Positions 44,223-55,095 of a stretch of 64,000 nt of DNA are shown one piece after another (the first letter of the stretch is position 1; the number at the start of each line of letters is the position of its first letter). The stretch lies in contig NC_082411.1 of NCBI RefSeq assembly GCF_004011695.2, positions 620,001-684,000 of the forward strand, in the 5' to 3' direction. Under the pieces are notes generated by a model. The model was not told the DNA's origin and made no database searches. It was given only the letters and a program-made list of their open reading frames with translations. The position numbers and the translations under genes are program-made. This DNA comes from Ascochyta rabiei (taxonomy: Eukaryota; Ascomycota; Dothideomycetes; Pleosporales; Didymellaceae).

Positions 44223-44726
44223 ATCGGCCAGTATGATTACAAAGCTAAGGACGGGACGAATCAGGCGTGTGTCAGACGACCATGTAGTCCCTCCTTCGGT
44301 AAGAAACCTGCACACACCAGCAGCTCTCACTTATCATTCTAACATTGCCGCTTAGAAAGCTTTAGATGTGTTGGAGCAAGAGCCTACGTAGCTAAGGAGA
44401 TTCATGGTCATTTGAGCACCTACGGAGTTATATTGCTTCTGTAACGATACTGTGGGTGCTTCCCAATATCTTGGGACGGTGTGCACTTGTGGTGTTGAGT
44501 TGTCTATTCTGCAACCCAATAGCCTGGCTACCGGTTTTGTGGATCCGCGCAATCTGGTTTCACAAGTGGTAGAAGAAGATTCTGAGTCGACCATCTTAGA
44601 TTTGGTTGTGTGAGTGTTGAGCTGATACCGTTTCGGTCTATGAAGCTGTAGAAACTCAGATAGATAGGATATACGCTATGCCTTCTTGGTCTTGTAAACT
44701 CCGAAACACTGGGAATGTTTGACAAA

Positions 44727-46539
44727 TCAATCTTCAACCGTGATGTGAACGGTCTCGTCTTGAGACTGTTTTTTGAAAACCGTGCGAACACGAGCATGGC
44801 AATTATTGGCTGCACGGTTCATGAACGGAACCTGCAACGCGCCAACCAGTGCGACAAGAGCTGATGCCCACCAGGCTAGCGGCGTAAATCGGATCTCAAT
44901 GGACAAGCCATACAGCAGCCCAGCGATCGGGCTTGCGACGCTTCGACAAGCAGCTCCCGTGGATGCAGCAAGGCCGTTGATCTTGCCGAGGTGCGATTTG
45001 TCAGGTGCCGCCTCTTTGATCATGATGAGCAGAAGAGGAAAGGCAAGAATGGAAGTGAAGTTTCGCACGCTCAACGCAGTGAATAGCCCCGGGTAGACAA
45101 TGCTTGGCGGCAACAATTGAAGAAAGGGTACAATGATGTAGGCGACCGGATGGGCGATTGTGACTAAGAGGAGAAGCCGCCAAACTCCGAAGAAATCTGC
45201 CAGGATCGGAAAGACAAGAGCCTGGATAGCAAGTTGTATGACTCCATTAATAGACAGGATCAGCCCAACTTGCTGTGTCGATAGTCCTAATCCTCCGCCC
45301 AAGGCCCCAGACGATAGCTCCTGGGCGTGGACGTCGTCGGCCCGCTTGTCTTGGAGGAAGATGGGTAGAAGATGGTCGTAGGTCATGCTGTGGTACGTGA
45401 AGATTGACAAAGCAATCACGAACGTAATCACAGTCTTCGTAAAGACCTTCTCGCTCGTTGGCTGCTCGACCCAGTCGCCATTCGATCGAACCCGCCACAT
45501 CTCATCATGCTGTACTTCAACGGCGTTGAAAGTACCATACGACTCAGATGTCAGATTTGCTGGGGGGTCAGCTGTAGCCCCTTGAGCTGGAAGAAGAGGG
45601 GTGTTTGCGGTAGCTGTGTGGTCTCCTTCGATGTGGCCCTGCTGTCGCTTGTCGGGATGCGTCTCTTCTAGCAAGAAGTACGCCATAATCATGGACAGAA
45701 CAAGTAAAGAAGAGCAGATGAGGTTGGGGAGAAGATATGGGAACTTTGCGAAGACACCTGTCGAACTGAACATGGCTGGAAAGTTGTCCGCAGGTTGTGA
45801 AAACAGTCCCCCGATGGAAGCTACACTGTCAGCATAAGAGCTTGGGTAGGACTGTGGGAGAGGTGTTCTTACGGCCGATGATTGTTCCAATGCTCCACAC
45901 AAACGGCATGACAGCATAAGCTCTTGGCTCATGCTCCGGATTTCTTACCAGCTCACCGACCATTGTCTGGATAACGCCTGGAGATAGTCAGTAGTGAAGG
46001 CACAAACCATTTGCGACATGCATGCAGCAGTACCTATGTTGCCGTTGAGTGCGCCGCCTACAATTCTCCCAGCGAGAGCAACCCAAAAGTTGGGTGCGAG
46101 ACCAACAAGAAGTAGAGAGGTGATGGTACCTGCGCATCCTATAAAGACGACAGGCTTGCGACCTATCCTATCAGACAAGGCCCCCCAAGCCATTCCACTA
46201 CATGCTTCGGCCTGTGTTTTATGTAAGAGAGATTACCGGTATCATTGAAGAATGGGTTCGTACCAGTGAAAATGCAGAGATGAGCAGGCCAGCAAAGAAC
46301 GGCGCGTTGGACTCCGATGAAACCTCGTAGTTCAGGACTAGTTTCCACGCGTAGGGCAGTATGCTTGTCAAAGCTATCGGCTCTGCGACTCGGACGAGTG
46401 CTGCGTCGGTCTGTGAGTATGTGCGGTGATGCCGGGATGGCGTCAGTCGTCACTTACCAAGCAGGAGAAGCTGGGCAGCAGGAAAGGCATTGTCGCTGGT
46501 TTTTCGGGTGCTGGCTCTTCGTTTGGTGAGAAAAAACAT
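44727..46539 (-). CDS. MFS transporter, DHA1/ZIFL-like
   Basis: Five exons on the minus strand: 46539-46458, 46400-46264, 46211-46034, 45977-45873 and 45820-44727. The introns are 57, 52, 56 and 52 nt, and all phases agree to give 531 residues. The start at 46539 is the only in-frame ATG after an upstream stop. The first helix begins FPAAQLLLLALVRVAEPIAL. The MFS motif A reads GALSDRIGRKPVVF. A hydrophilic central loop (about residues 225-300) separates the two six-helix halves. The pattern is that of the fungal family related to plant ZINC INDUCED FACILITATOR-LIKE proteins, proton-coupled exporters of small molecules. The actual substrate is unknown. It lies between two gene-poor gaps. Confidence 0.88.
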
Positions 46540-46865
46540 ATCCTTCAACCTGAATTGGATCTTACGGCTTTGCCACCACGCACAGCGTCCACAAAACTCG
46601 GGGGATGACGACCTGTGTTAGAAGAGCTTACTTTGCGTATGGCCTTAAACCCGGATGAGACACAAAGGACAGCTGAATGCAGAGAAGGTGCGGTTTAGGA
46701 GGTGGTACAAGGTGAATCTCAGGAATGGAGGCTGCGGCGGAGGCGGAGGATTTTGCGAATCCAATCCCAAGCGTTGCTGCACGTTTAAGGGTTGCCGGCC
46801 GAGGGGCCGACTTCCCCGATTTGCTGGCTGATAAGAAAAGACTCGCCACCAGCCCCGTCCAAAAA

Positions 46866-46900
46866 CACTTCGACACTTCGACACTTCGACACTTCGACAC
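46866..46900. repeat. 8-bp microsatellite
   Basis: Four to five perfect tandem copies of CACTTCGA. It is in a non-coding gap, about 330 bp upstream of the second MFS transporter. Confidence 0.85.
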
Positions 46901-48718
46901 TAATTACCCATCCATCATTTTAAACGTACAACTCGCGCAGACACCCTAATCCGTCTCTCTCGTGCCATTCCTGATACAGCAACGTCTGTGTGGATCGTAC
47001 GGGGTACCTTGTCTAAGCGTGTCGCTGTCCCTGCATAGCAGCCGCAGCCGAGACGCTAGCTGACGCTTCCATCCAGACGCCTAGTGGGGCTTAGGGTGCG
47101 TGTATTCGAGCAGCCGTCTTTACCAACCTCGGTATCTACCACTTGACCTTGCTGCTTCTGAAACATGTTCGTTATGCAGAAAGCGTCACTGCCTCTCATT
47201 ACCGGAGTGCCCTGGCTTTGGCAAAACTGTCCGATCGGATCTATCCGGTGTCAAAGCAACTCACCAAATTCGATATGACTCTTTGCTAGCCTTTCCTCTG
47301 TGTGTGTGCTAGGGGTTATAACTGGTTGTGCTTTATGCCTCTGTCTCACGCTTGAGTAATCATTGGGACTGCTCGCAAAGCGTGGCCAGTCATCCCGACA
47401 CCAAAGAGCATTCAGATCGCTCGTCCGAACTCGAACATGACACACCATCAAGTGGCTGTACTTTGACAGGCGCTAGAGCAGCCAGTCATCAACGACGCGA
47501 GGAACCCGAAAAAAAAAGCTAAAAAGTGAGTGTGCTTCGTTCTGGACCTGAACCAATGGCGGACTCTTTCAACTAAGATGAACGAGGCAAAGCTGCCAGG
47601 ATTCGGGTGCCGACGTTGCTTATGTCCTTAGAAAGGACAGCTAGATACCTGTAGTCTCTCCAGAACTGACTCCAGAAGCAACAAGAGATAGCAATCGGTG
47701 CTTCTCAGCCCTTGAAGACGGCATTTTGAGCGCTATGAAGGCAGGAGCACCGATCTCCCATCTATAGGCTAACACCATCTTCTTCACAACAAATTTACTC
47801 CGCTTTCAAAAGCTCTTGACGAGTACGCTGAGCTGGTCTACATCATTGGGTCACCTCCACAGCTGGTAGAGCATTTGACAAGCTATTGTCTGTGAAATTA
47901 CGAAGTCTCATGGCTGTTTCACTGCAGCAAACTCCGCTATTCTTGCGACTCCGGATGACCTCCTCGTACCCGAATGCATCAAAGCCTGTAAGTAGTCGCG
48001 TCAATCACGAAGTAAGGCTTTGTACTAAGGAGGAGGCGCTTCGAGCACACGCTCGCTTTCTTTTTGGCGAGTCGTCCGTAATCATTGTCGAAGAGCATCT
48101 CAACAAGGAAGATACCGCTGTGATGGCGATGCCACGATCCAGATCTAAGCCTCGGGTGCTACTAGGCGTTACCGATATTCACTCGCTTCAAACACAGAGA
48201 TGGAACTGCGCCTCACAACGGGTCGGTTGCTGTTGGTACGAACTCGAGAGTGGTGGAGACGGTACAATGCTCACAGAATCTAGCCAATAGTCGAGCTGCC
48301 AGGAAACGTGAGGAGATTGTGGCTCTGCTCAAAGCTACTACCCCCATTTGTATCGACATCAGACGGTTCAGGGAAGGCTCCGACTTTGCCCTTTTTCGAT
48401 GTTGACATGAAGCCTGTGAGTCAATCATGGGTACAGTGGATGTTCAGGATCCCCTAATTGCAAACGTCAGAACATGACCGGTTCAGGAAGACCAGATAGA
48501 GAAGACCAAGCCGGTCTGACTGCAACGCGGAGATACGGTTGACTACTCCTAGAATTTCTTACATCAGCTCAACCTTTGGCAGTCGTACAAACAACAAAAG
48601 TTTGATGTGTTGATAACAAGATCAGGTTCTGGCGAGACTTGAAAATACGCTGTCGCGCGAGAGTGTGGTAAGTTTCTCGCGTTGCAGAGAATGCCGGCTA
48701 CATTGCCTCAGCAGTATT

Positions 48719-48883
48719 GCTGGAGGCCTTTAGCGTGATTATTATTGCTATTCATAGTTGAGAGAAATCGCTGAAGTCCTACAGCATCTTTTACGGTTGC
48801 AGATAGTTGAGCGTGCAGCACGAAATACCTCCTATACAACTAAGATGTGTCAGCTTGTAGCCAATCTTTTCTGCAACGCGAGA
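48719..48883 (+). repeat. Diverged direct repeat, left copy
   Basis: This sequence (starting GCTGGAGGCCTTTAGCGTG) aligns over its length with 51616-51783 in the same orientation, at visibly reduced identity. Similarity extends perhaps 40 bp further left. The pair flanks the amino-acid permease gene. It may be remnants of a duplicated gene or an old repeat family. Confidence 0.6.
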
Positions 48884-49075
48884 GGTATTTTGTGTGATCG
48901 GCCTCTACCAGCGTGCCTGCTTTTGCAGAGAATGGACTTGAGCTAGCGAAACTCACTGTACGGAGCATACGAAATTAGCATCACGACGCATCACTGGTCA
49001 ATGCTGTGACAGAAAGCAAACCACATGTGAATAATGTGAAGGAGATTGGATTAATCTAGTGCTCGAATGAGCCAT

Positions 49076-50545
49076 CTAAAAGATGCTGTTATCTGCGCAT
49101 GTGAATGGTCCGTTCAGCGTTGAGTTTGGATCATTGAAGATGTCAATGAGCGCCTTCAGGGAAGTGTAGAGGCCACCAACGTTCAAAAACACAGTCATCA
49201 GCAAAACGCCGTAGTTTAGACAAGCCAGTGCAATCATCTTTGGCCCATTGAACTGATTTTTCCAGTTCAGATGCAGCCACATGACGCTGGTCAGTCCAAA
49301 GGTGAACCAGGAGATAAAGATGGCAGAACTGATGTTGAGAATTGACGAGAAAATAGGAATTGCGTTCGCGATGACGAACGACACAATCCAAAACAGAGAA
49401 CCGATACCAACCCAAAGCGTCCATGTGAAGCCATTGTGAACGTTCACTTGCTCGGGCTTGACCTTGCGCATGACGGCGATGTACATGTACTTAATTGCGG
49501 TGATTCCGATCACGAGACCTGTACCAAGGACGGAAGGAATGAGGATGCCGTAGGCGATCTTGGCTGGAATGACGGGCGCGGAGCCGAGAGCTGGGGAAGT
49601 GACGGCGTCGCCAGCAAAACCGTAAATAACGCATGCCACGATGATATATACGACAACTTCGAAGGACTTCTGCATGTAGAGAGCCGGCGGGAACTCTTTC
49701 TGCGGGTTGCGCATCTCAGCCATGACGGACATGAAGGATTGGTTGCCGGCGAAGGCGAAGGCAACGTTGAGGAGAGAATTCACGGCTTCGACAAAGGTGG
49801 GCTTGCCGACGAGAGTAATCTTGACGTCAAAGCCTGGAGGCGCTTTTGGGCCTGCGACACCGAGGGCGATCATGACAATGAGGACAGCGGCAACGATGGA
49901 GATTGTGCAGATCCAACTCATGGCCGCCGCGAACGTGAGTTTTCGAGGCAGACAGAGTAGCCAGCAGGCGATATGAGGAATGGCCATGAAAGCGACCGTG
50001 CAGACGGCGTGAGACGAGAGCGTGTTTAGGGCAACCGACATGGTGATATTCGCACTGGCGCAAATGAGAACCAGGTTGAACACAAAAGCAACTCCGAGGA
50101 AATATTCGAAGGGCTTTCCGCCAATGTAGAGTGCGCAATCGACCAAGTTTGTAACCATAGGGTACCTCCTATAGAATTGTGACATAACAAATCCAGAGTA
50201 TGTGGTGATTATTCCAAAGCCGAGGATAGCGATGATGCCGGGGATAAGTCCGAGTATCCGAAGAGCAGATGGCAAGCTGAGGACACCAATGCCAACTTCG
50301 ATGGTGATGAGAATCACACACGCTCGCCAGCGGCCAAGCGTCCTATACTCGTCGCTGAGACCGTCTCGCTGGGGGTATTCGTTGGCACCAGCGAAGCCAT
50401 CGCCTGTCCAGCCTGTTGTGATGTTGGTGTTCTGTCCATACTCTTCGTCATAGTTTGATTTCTCAGATCCAGGGTAGGGTGGAGTCCCGCTCAGCGCGGG
50501 CGACCCTTGCGCTTCCTGCTTGCGGAGAGGATTTTTGAGGCCCAT
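49076..50545 (-). CDS. Amino-acid permease (AAAP family, PF01490-type)
   Basis: An intronless gene of 489 residues. The start at 50545 (MGLKNPLRKQEAQGSP) is preferred over an in-frame ATG twenty codons upstream. A hydrophilic N-terminus of about 70 residues leads into about eleven membrane segments, the first reading VILITIEVGIGVLSLPSALR, the hallmark first helix of the AAAP family. Further features are MVTNLVDCALYIGGKPFEYF and a conserved AFAGNQSFMSVMAEMRNP segment. Relatives include the Neurospora mtr neutral amino-acid permease and take up amino acids by proton symport at the plasma membrane. Substrate range is unknown. It stands alone between two gene-poor stretches, flanked by a diverged direct repeat. 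Confidence 0.9.
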   Translation of the reverse strand: MGLKNPLRKQEAQGSPALSGTPPYPGSEKSNYDEEYGQNTNITTGWTGDGFAGANEYPQRDGLSDEYRTLGRWRACVILITIEVGIGVLSLPSALRILGLIPGIIAILGFGIITTYSGFVMSQFYRRYPMVTNLVDCALYIGGKPFEYFLGVAFVFNLVLICASANITMSVALNTLSSHAVCTVAFMAIPHIACWLLCLPRKLTFAAAMSWICTISIVAAVLIVMIALGVAGPKAPPGFDVKITLVGKPTFVEAVNSLLNVAFAFAGNQSFMSVMAEMRNPQKEFPPALYMQKSFEVVVYIIVACVIYGFAGDAVTSPALGSAPVIPAKIAYGILIPSVLGTGLVIGITAIKYMYIAVMRKVKPEQVNVHNGFTWTLWVGIGSLFWIVSFVIANAIPIFSSILNISSAIFISWFTFGLTSVMWLHLNWKNQFNGPKMIALACLNYGVLLMTVFLNVGGLYTSLKALIDIFNDPNSTLNGPFTCADNSIF

Positions 50546-51154
50546 GATGGAAATTGGAAAGGTCCTCGAGGGAAGGGAATATAATTGAATGTCGGACGGT
50601 AGCACAGCTGCGCCGAGTGCGGCGAGCTTTGGTCTTTTAAACCTCCAATGCTCCTCCTAAGATCGGCCCTCTGCTCTTTCCCCAATCGCGCAATCTCCAC
50701 TAGTTTCCTAATGCATCCTGGCAAATTCGCCTCTTGTCGTGTCAATGCATTTGACAAGTCTCGGCCTTGTCCGCCTACTGCCTACACGCCTGATGCGCTC
50801 CCTATCTTACTAACAGTGCGGAGTGCAGGCAAAGGATTGTGGGGGATGGACCCGGTATGGCTATCCTCGGTTCTCCAGAGTGAAGATGCCAACGCAACAT
50901 TGCTTTGGTCCCTAGAGCGCTGGTTGTTTGATGAAGGGTGTGGGTCGTCATTGCTAATAGTTGGCCGATGCGAGGTAACTGTAACCTTCGGAGGTCCACA
51001 TATTAGTCAAAATCTTTGCCAAATCTTCTTGGACCGGGATGCATCCTCTTGGCAGCGCGCTTAAGCCGCTCGGATCAGCCGTAAATCGGCTTACAGACTT
51101 TCTCGTGGCGGAGTCACGGCCCCCCTTTGCGAGCGTCATTCCCAGGATCAAAAG

Positions 51155-51721
51155 ATGGGGGGGCGGATTGCAGGCAGCGTTGTCCGCTGCGGAATGTTCT
51201 TGGAAGACGCGGCTCAGCCCTACACGACGGAAGCTAACGCGTTAGTGGCGCTCGGCCTGGCCTTCCGAGATGAACTTCCCAACGTCAGCCACCACCATCA
51301 TCGTCGTGTGGTCATGTTTGAGAATGCAGATCATCGTGATTCTGGTGTCGCTGTAATACCGCGATATATAACTCAGTTGCCTCTTGCGACACTCTACTGG
51401 AGAGATGTTGACTGCTACGGCGTGTCAGTGTGGAGCGTTGGTAAGGTAAGCAACCCACTTTGTGGACCTGTAGATACTGTCATTGCGATGATCTCCAACC
51501 CTCACGAACTTCCGCTCATAACAGAATCAACGGCGTCGTCATCCGACCCAACATTGATAGAGACTGTTTTCGCATTGCAAAACGGGCGGCTACGTTATCT
51601 CAGCGATAGGCCCTCGCTGGAGGCCTTCAGCGTAACTGTTGCTGCTCTTTGTGGTCGAGAGAAGTTGTCAAAGGCTTTTAACCTCATTTTAGGTTGCAAT
51701 TGGTCTGGAGCATACCATTAA
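51155..51721 (+). other. Open frame of 188 codons, unrecognised
   Basis: An uninterrupted frame with no domain I recognise, no signal peptide and no membrane helix. Its last third (SLEAFSVTVAALCGREKLSK) overlaps the direct repeat at 51616-51783. The other copy (48719-48883) reads similarly but with stops. It may be a fragment of a decayed gene; I would not call it a real gene without expression data. Confidence 0.25.
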
Positions 51722-51783
51722 ACACCTCCTGTATTACCATAGACTGTTGACTTGTAGCCGACTTTTTGTACAACGCGACAGAG
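51616..51783 (+). repeat. Diverged direct repeat, right copy
   Basis: Partner of 48719-48883, about 2.9 kb away. Shared anchors include GCTGGAGGCCTT, AACCTCCT/ATACCTCCT-like segments, CTTGTAGCC and CAACGCGA. Differences are spread out and not only RIP-type. Confidence 0.6.
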
Positions 51784-51965
51784 ACCGCTTTCGGTCAACG
51801 TACAGGGACGAGGTTACGATAGCGAGCAATTGTATATTAACATTGTTAAGTTACCAGCTGACTAAGAATGACATCTATTACATACACAGAACATGGAGGT
51901 CAATCCCAAGGTCTTTCACTCTTGGTCACATATATGCCATTCTGATGACGCAGGAGGAGCAGTCT

Positions 51966-54900
51966 CTAAGCATCTGCGACCGTCTCCCTCATGCTCGTGG
52001 GCACAGCCTCGTCGCCCTGCGACTTAGTGGAGGGTAGGGACTCCGCCTCGGGCAGCGTGTCACTCCTCTTCACAACTTTAGCTTTCCCTTGCTCGCCTGA
52101 TTCGGGAAAGGCACCGGGTGCCTCAGACGGCCCTGGTGCAGACTTGATCGATTCGTCCGTGGATTGCAAGGAAGGAAGAGCCTCGCTGACCTTGGTGAGT
52201 AGACTCGGTTCATCTTTAGTTCGCACTTCAGGTTGGGAGCTCGATTCTGCAGGTGCAAGAGACTTTGCAGCGTCAACCACAGGGGCAGCAACAGACTTGA
52301 GAGTATCAACAATGGAAGCTTCAGCAACCTTGGGGGCTTCGACAGACGCAGGAACATCAGTGGTCTCAGGAACATCAGTGGTCTCAGGACCACCCGGAAC
52401 CTTGGACTGCTCTTTGTCCTCAAGCTCCGTTGCTGCTGACGTGTGCGAATCCAATGTGTGCTGGATCTGGGCGGCAATTCTTGCAGCGGGTACATCCAGA
52501 GAGCCATCCTCACCGAAGCTCCAGATGGCGGTTACTGGAGCAATGTCGAGCTTGACTCTTGGCACTGCTACCTCGGCAGTGACAGTCGCTGCAGGAGTTG
52601 GCGAAGCAGCAGGCTTACGCCTCTGAGGCCCTTTAGCCCTACCTTTGCGAGCGTCTGAAAGGGGTTGGGTCGGTTCTGCCTCTTTCTCCTCCTCTGGCTC
52701 CTTGACCTTGGGACCTTGCGGTCCAAGACCGAGTTTGCTGTTCAGGTCTTGCAGGAAGCCAGCTTGAAGAGCAGCGATCTTTGAGCCAGCCGGGCGAGCA
52801 GGAACTGGGGGCTTGGTTTTCGGCTGTGGAGCATCATTCTCAACAGCTCGCTCTTGGGTTGGAACATTCTCCGATGACGGTTGCGATGGCTTGCTGGGAC
52901 GTGTGGGAAGCTGTGGCTTGGGACGATCAGGGATGATGGGAGCCTTCTTGTCAATTGGCGAGCTTTCCTGCTGTGCGTTCTGTGGGCGTGCGGGCACAGA
53001 AGGGCGAGCTGGAATCGTGGGCTTCTCCACGGTAGGTGACTCAGGAGCGTACTCGTTGGTGTCCGGGGATTGCGGAGCATTCACGGTCGTCTCGAGGTGC
53101 CCGTGTTCTGGCGCGTCTTCCCAAATGTCTTGACTAGGGAACCTTTGTATGTTAGGACGCACTCCACGTAAGTGCTTATTCTCAAGGGCGAATTGCTTGG
53201 TGTGTTCTGGCAGGAAAGATTCCTGATCCTTCTTGGTGATGTTGTCTTTGCGCTTTTCTTCTGTCTCTGGTGGCTCGAAGACCTTGGCCGCACTGACATC
53301 AGCACCTGCGGGAGTCTCTGGTTCCTCAGGAGCTTGGGGAGTATCGACAGTGGTCTCGAGTTGCAGACTGCCAGGTGCGTCTTCCCAGACATCTTGGCTG
53401 GGGAAGTGGTGGCGAGCAAGGTTGGGTCGCTTGACCTTGTCGGCAAGTGTCTTGGGTTTCTGATCCTCCTCCTCGTCTTCTGGGAAAAGCGGCTCGTACT
53501 CCTTGTGCGACTCCAAGGGAGCGCCAGCCCTGTCACCAAAGCGCGCAGGACTGGGGATGGCACGGTGTTGCTGGACACTGTTGTTTCGGCTCGAACTCCT
53601 GCTGTGTGTGCGTTGCTTTGTGATGTATGCAGGGGTACCATCCTCGTTAACAGTGTATTCGCCATCGTGGTGTCGTTCCAACTCGGGTGATACAGCAGGC
53701 TGCCTCCATTCGGTGTGGGGATGTTTCTGTACCTCGTCAGAGGCAAGGATTGGAGTGCCGTATCCACGCTCGGTAACCCATCCACCTTTCTCGTCCGTGT
53801 TTCCACCCTCGGGGCCAAGGTCTTCTGTCGGAGGGTCATATCCTCCTCCGTGGACTTTGGTGCTTCGGTGGGCAGGAGGGTCGATGTGAATCACATCGCC
53901 ATTGTCATCCAGCTGCGGGCTTTCTGTTTCCGCCTCATAACGCAGTGAAGATTCCTGGTTGGCAGCCTTGCTGGTGGGACGGCTTGCCGAAGACGAGGGT
54001 CTGGGAGATGCCATCCTCGACGCGTATTCTTCGGTGGCGCGGTAGCCAATCTGCTCATCCGGGGTGCTGACAGCTTCGCGCGAGGTACCTGCCAGCCAAG
54101 TCAGTCTTGATTCCACGTTCTTAGCGTGTCCCGAGTAACTCACCAAATCCAATATCAGTGGGAGCTCCGTGGACCAGCTTTCCAAGATCATCGGCGCGCC
54201 AGTGGTAGTCCTTCCTGTTCTCTTGGATGTGCGGTCCGTATTCTCCAGCCTTTTCGCGCTTCAGGTCATCTGGATGCTTTTCGTACCACTTCTTCTCGAA
54301 ATCATCGTTGGAGATCTTTCCGTGTCCGTGCATGCCGTAGCTACCGGGAGGGCCGTGGAAGATTTCGCGGCCACTCTTGGTACGTCCGTGATGGCGGGCG
54401 CTGGGCTTGTTGTGGAAGCCAACACCGGTGGAGCTGCCCTGCTGCTCGTACGGGTTGGGCGTAGGTGCCTGTACGTCTCCAGCGTTGCGGAACATGGGCA
54501 CCTGGACGCCGATCTCAGGAATTCCCTTGTGCTCCTGGTCGTTGTAGATCGAGGCTGGTCGCGAGCCGATGGAACTAGCGGAACGGCCAGGCTTGTTGGC
54601 TTGGGTGGACTTGTCATCCGGCGTCAAGGTGCCGAAGCCTGCTGCAGCCGCCTGGTTCGAGTCGGTGCGTGTCACGGCCTGGATGTTGCGCTTGGCAGTC
54701 GAGCCCGGGACCGAGGCTGTGGGTGCGTGCAGGGGCAGGTCACTGGCGACCGCGGATTGCTGCACCGAGCCATGGCTCTCGTTGGTGAGCGTCTTGGAGA
54801 GATCGTCGAAGCTGGCGTACTCGCTGCCTTCTTGGCCGATGGAAGGGAGCGATACGCTTGGCGGGCGCGAGGGCACTTCGGTGCTGAGACGGCGAGTGTC

Positions 54901-55095
54901 CTTTGGAGGGCCGCCGTATGCGTATGCTGGGTTGTTGAGCGGCGAGCGGTCGAATCTGTGCGGAGACTGAGAGCGCTCGATGCGGCCCTTGGGGCGCGGG
55001 GGGACCTTGGGGAGATCGAGGGAGCTTGCGGGCGCGGGTGCAGAGTTGTTCTGAGCCCGGGCCGGACGGGGCGGTATCGACGGGGGATTGCTCAT
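51966..55095 (-). CDS. AIM21: AIM21-like actin-patch protein
   Basis: Two exons, 55095-54144 and 54088-51966, with a 55-nt intron (GTGAGT...CAG), give 1024 residues. The start at 55095 (MSNPPSIPPRPARAQNNSAP) opens with a proline-rich segment; the frame is open further upstream but looks like leader. The protein is almost entirely disordered, rich in PxxP and PARP motifs that could bind SH3 domains. A motif of about 25 residues occurs twice (FPSQDVWEDAPGSLQLETTV and FPSQDIWEDAPEHGHLETTV), separated by about 85 residues, and is the conserved core of the fungal AIM21 family. A further conserved stretch is AALQAGFLQDLNSKLGLGP. Yeast Aim21 works with Tda2 at cortical actin patches to restrain barbed-end assembly. 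Confidence 0.88.

Larger units (their letters stand above)
46540..49075. other. Gene-poor gap with coding-like fragments
   Basis: About 2.5 kb with no recognised gene. Short plus-strand pieces look coding-like but do not join: about 47,813-47,890 (LDEYAELVYIIGSPPQLVEH), and about 47,925-47,992 (CFTAANSAILATPDDLLVPE), the latter ending at a GTAAGT donor. An open frame covers 47,886-48,290. This could be a decayed gene. An 8-bp microsatellite and one copy of a diverged repeat also lie here. The left part is the promoter of the MFS transporter. Confidence 0.45.
50546..51965. other. Permease promoter and gene-poor spacer
   Basis: About 1.4 kb between the permease start and the AIM21 stop. The plus strand has one open frame at 51155-51721 (described separately). 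The rest shows no recognised feature. Confidence 0.5.
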
